Shown piece after piece: positions 63,319-64,000 of a DNA stretch of 64,000 nucleotides (positions are counted from its first letter, which is position 1; every line of letters starts with the position of its first letter). A program made the position numbers and the translations under genes. The notes under the pieces are model-generated. The model had not been told where the DNA came from. It ran no database searches and saw nothing but the letters and a program-made list of their open reading frames with translations. Source of the DNA: Polydactylus sextarius (lineage: Eukaryota > Chordata > Actinopteri > Polynemidae). Where the stretch lies: NCBI GenBank assembly GCA_016801845.1, contig CM028906.1, forward strand, positions 14,243,001-14,307,000. Direction: 5' to 3'.

Positions 63319-64000
63319 AGATAGCAACCTAAAAGTAGGTCTCTGATTTTAGGTTTAGTTCCAGTGACATGGCAGAGAACCCTATAGCTTAAATGAACTC
63401 ATTTGTATAGCTATATAAACTTGTTGACCACTGCTTGCCAGTTGTCCCATTGTAATTGCAGCTCCAGTTGGAACTCCATGTTTGGTCAAAGGTAATGTAT
63501 ATTTAATACATATATTAAAGAAGTAATATTTAACCAAGAATAAACTAAAACCATTTAAATAACTCAAAGAAATTACAGTTTTGACAACATGTTAAAGATG
63601 TTAAAATTGCTAGCATGCTAACAACCTAGCCCTACTCCGTCCTGTCACGTAATATTATCTTGTACCTCGAGAGGTGATAGAGTCACTGTGGCATCCAGTC
63701 TGCATTCAGTCCGACGTGTGGATGAAGGACCAGTAACTACAACCCTGTGCTCTCAGCATTCCTCAACTCTCCTCACACACAGCACACACTCATCCTCACC
63801 CTGAATGATAGGCACACAGATAGGACTGGCAAAAAACTTTATGGATTTTTGTGACCACTATGAATTCAACATTTGGCCAATTCTTGGATATTGCCCCCAG
63901 AGACCAGGCTCCATCCTGTCTACCAAGTAATCATCTCTGAAGCATCTCAGACCATAGAGTCAGTGTGGTTGGGTTTGGTCAGAGTGTCTGACACATAACA

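Larger units (their letters stand above)
51946..64000 (+). other. igf1r intron 2, 5' part
   Basis: More than 12 kb with no sign of igf1r exon 3. It holds microsatellites (57.86, 58.80, 60.11 and 63.30 kb), homopolymer T runs (53.52, 56.50, 57.70 kb), an orphan exon-like segment on the minus strand (52512-52689) and a Thr-rich degenerate trinucleotide region (55234-55413). A very long intron 2 is also known for mammalian IGF1R. Confidence 0.8.

Noticed and set aside
51946..64000. igf1r exon 3 or later exons
   Set aside because: I looked for the Cys-rich exon 3 pattern in plus-strand frames and found none.
1..64000. tRNA, rRNA, CRISPR arrays or bacterial/viral genes
   Set aside because: None recognised by eye; the sequence is consistently vertebrate nuclear DNA.

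Overview
This window is vertebrate nuclear DNA, almost certainly from a teleost fish and probably a percomorph. All real genes are split by GT-AG (twice GC-AG) introns of compact, fish-like size. The gene set (mesp, anpep, ap3s2, igf1r) is the fish counterpart of human chromosome 15q26. The non-coding DNA carries dispersed repeats that I recognise as common in fish genomes. I see no bacterial, viral, CRISPR or operon-like content.

Layout. (1) 1-285, + strand: 3' end of a mesp-family bHLH gene. (2) 3.5-4.6 kb, + strand: a complete two-exon mesp gene. (3) 5.65-13.18 kb, - strand: a complete 20-exon aminopeptidase N gene (968 codons of protein). (4) 18.68-26.03 kb, - strand: a second complete 20-exon aminopeptidase N gene (961 codons), a tandem paralog with the same intron positions and phases. 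(5) 31.79-38.06 kb, - strand: ap3s2, six exons, 192 codons. (6) 44.06 kb to the right edge, + strand: the first two coding exons of igf1r, with a 7.2 kb intron 1 and at least 12 kb of intron 2.

I assembled every exon by hand from reading frame, splice consensus and phase. All junctions keep frame, and total lengths agree with the known mammalian proteins. The genes do not form one pathway. The mesp genes are presomitic-mesoderm/cardiac transcription factors, the Anpep proteins are type II membrane zinc exopeptidases, Ap3s2 is a vesicle-coat subunit, and Igf1r is a receptor tyrosine kinase. The mesp-anpep-ap3s2 order is an old syntenic block. igf1r sitting directly upstream of and divergent from ap3s2 differs from the human order as I recall it.

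Points worth a second look: the matched promoter architecture of the two anpep copies; two GC-AG introns; HELAHM in place of the usual HELAHQ at the zinc site of both peptidases; an Asn-rich insertion in the Igf1r L1 domain; a T-box/RBPJ-like cluster before mesp; two orphan exon-like segments (30.3 kb and 52.5 kb, both - strand); an ETS-rich ap3s2 promoter with a candidate divergent first exon; a Tc1-like relic, a MITE-like element, and a diverged non-coding duplication between the anpep genes. I do not see a clearly new biological system.
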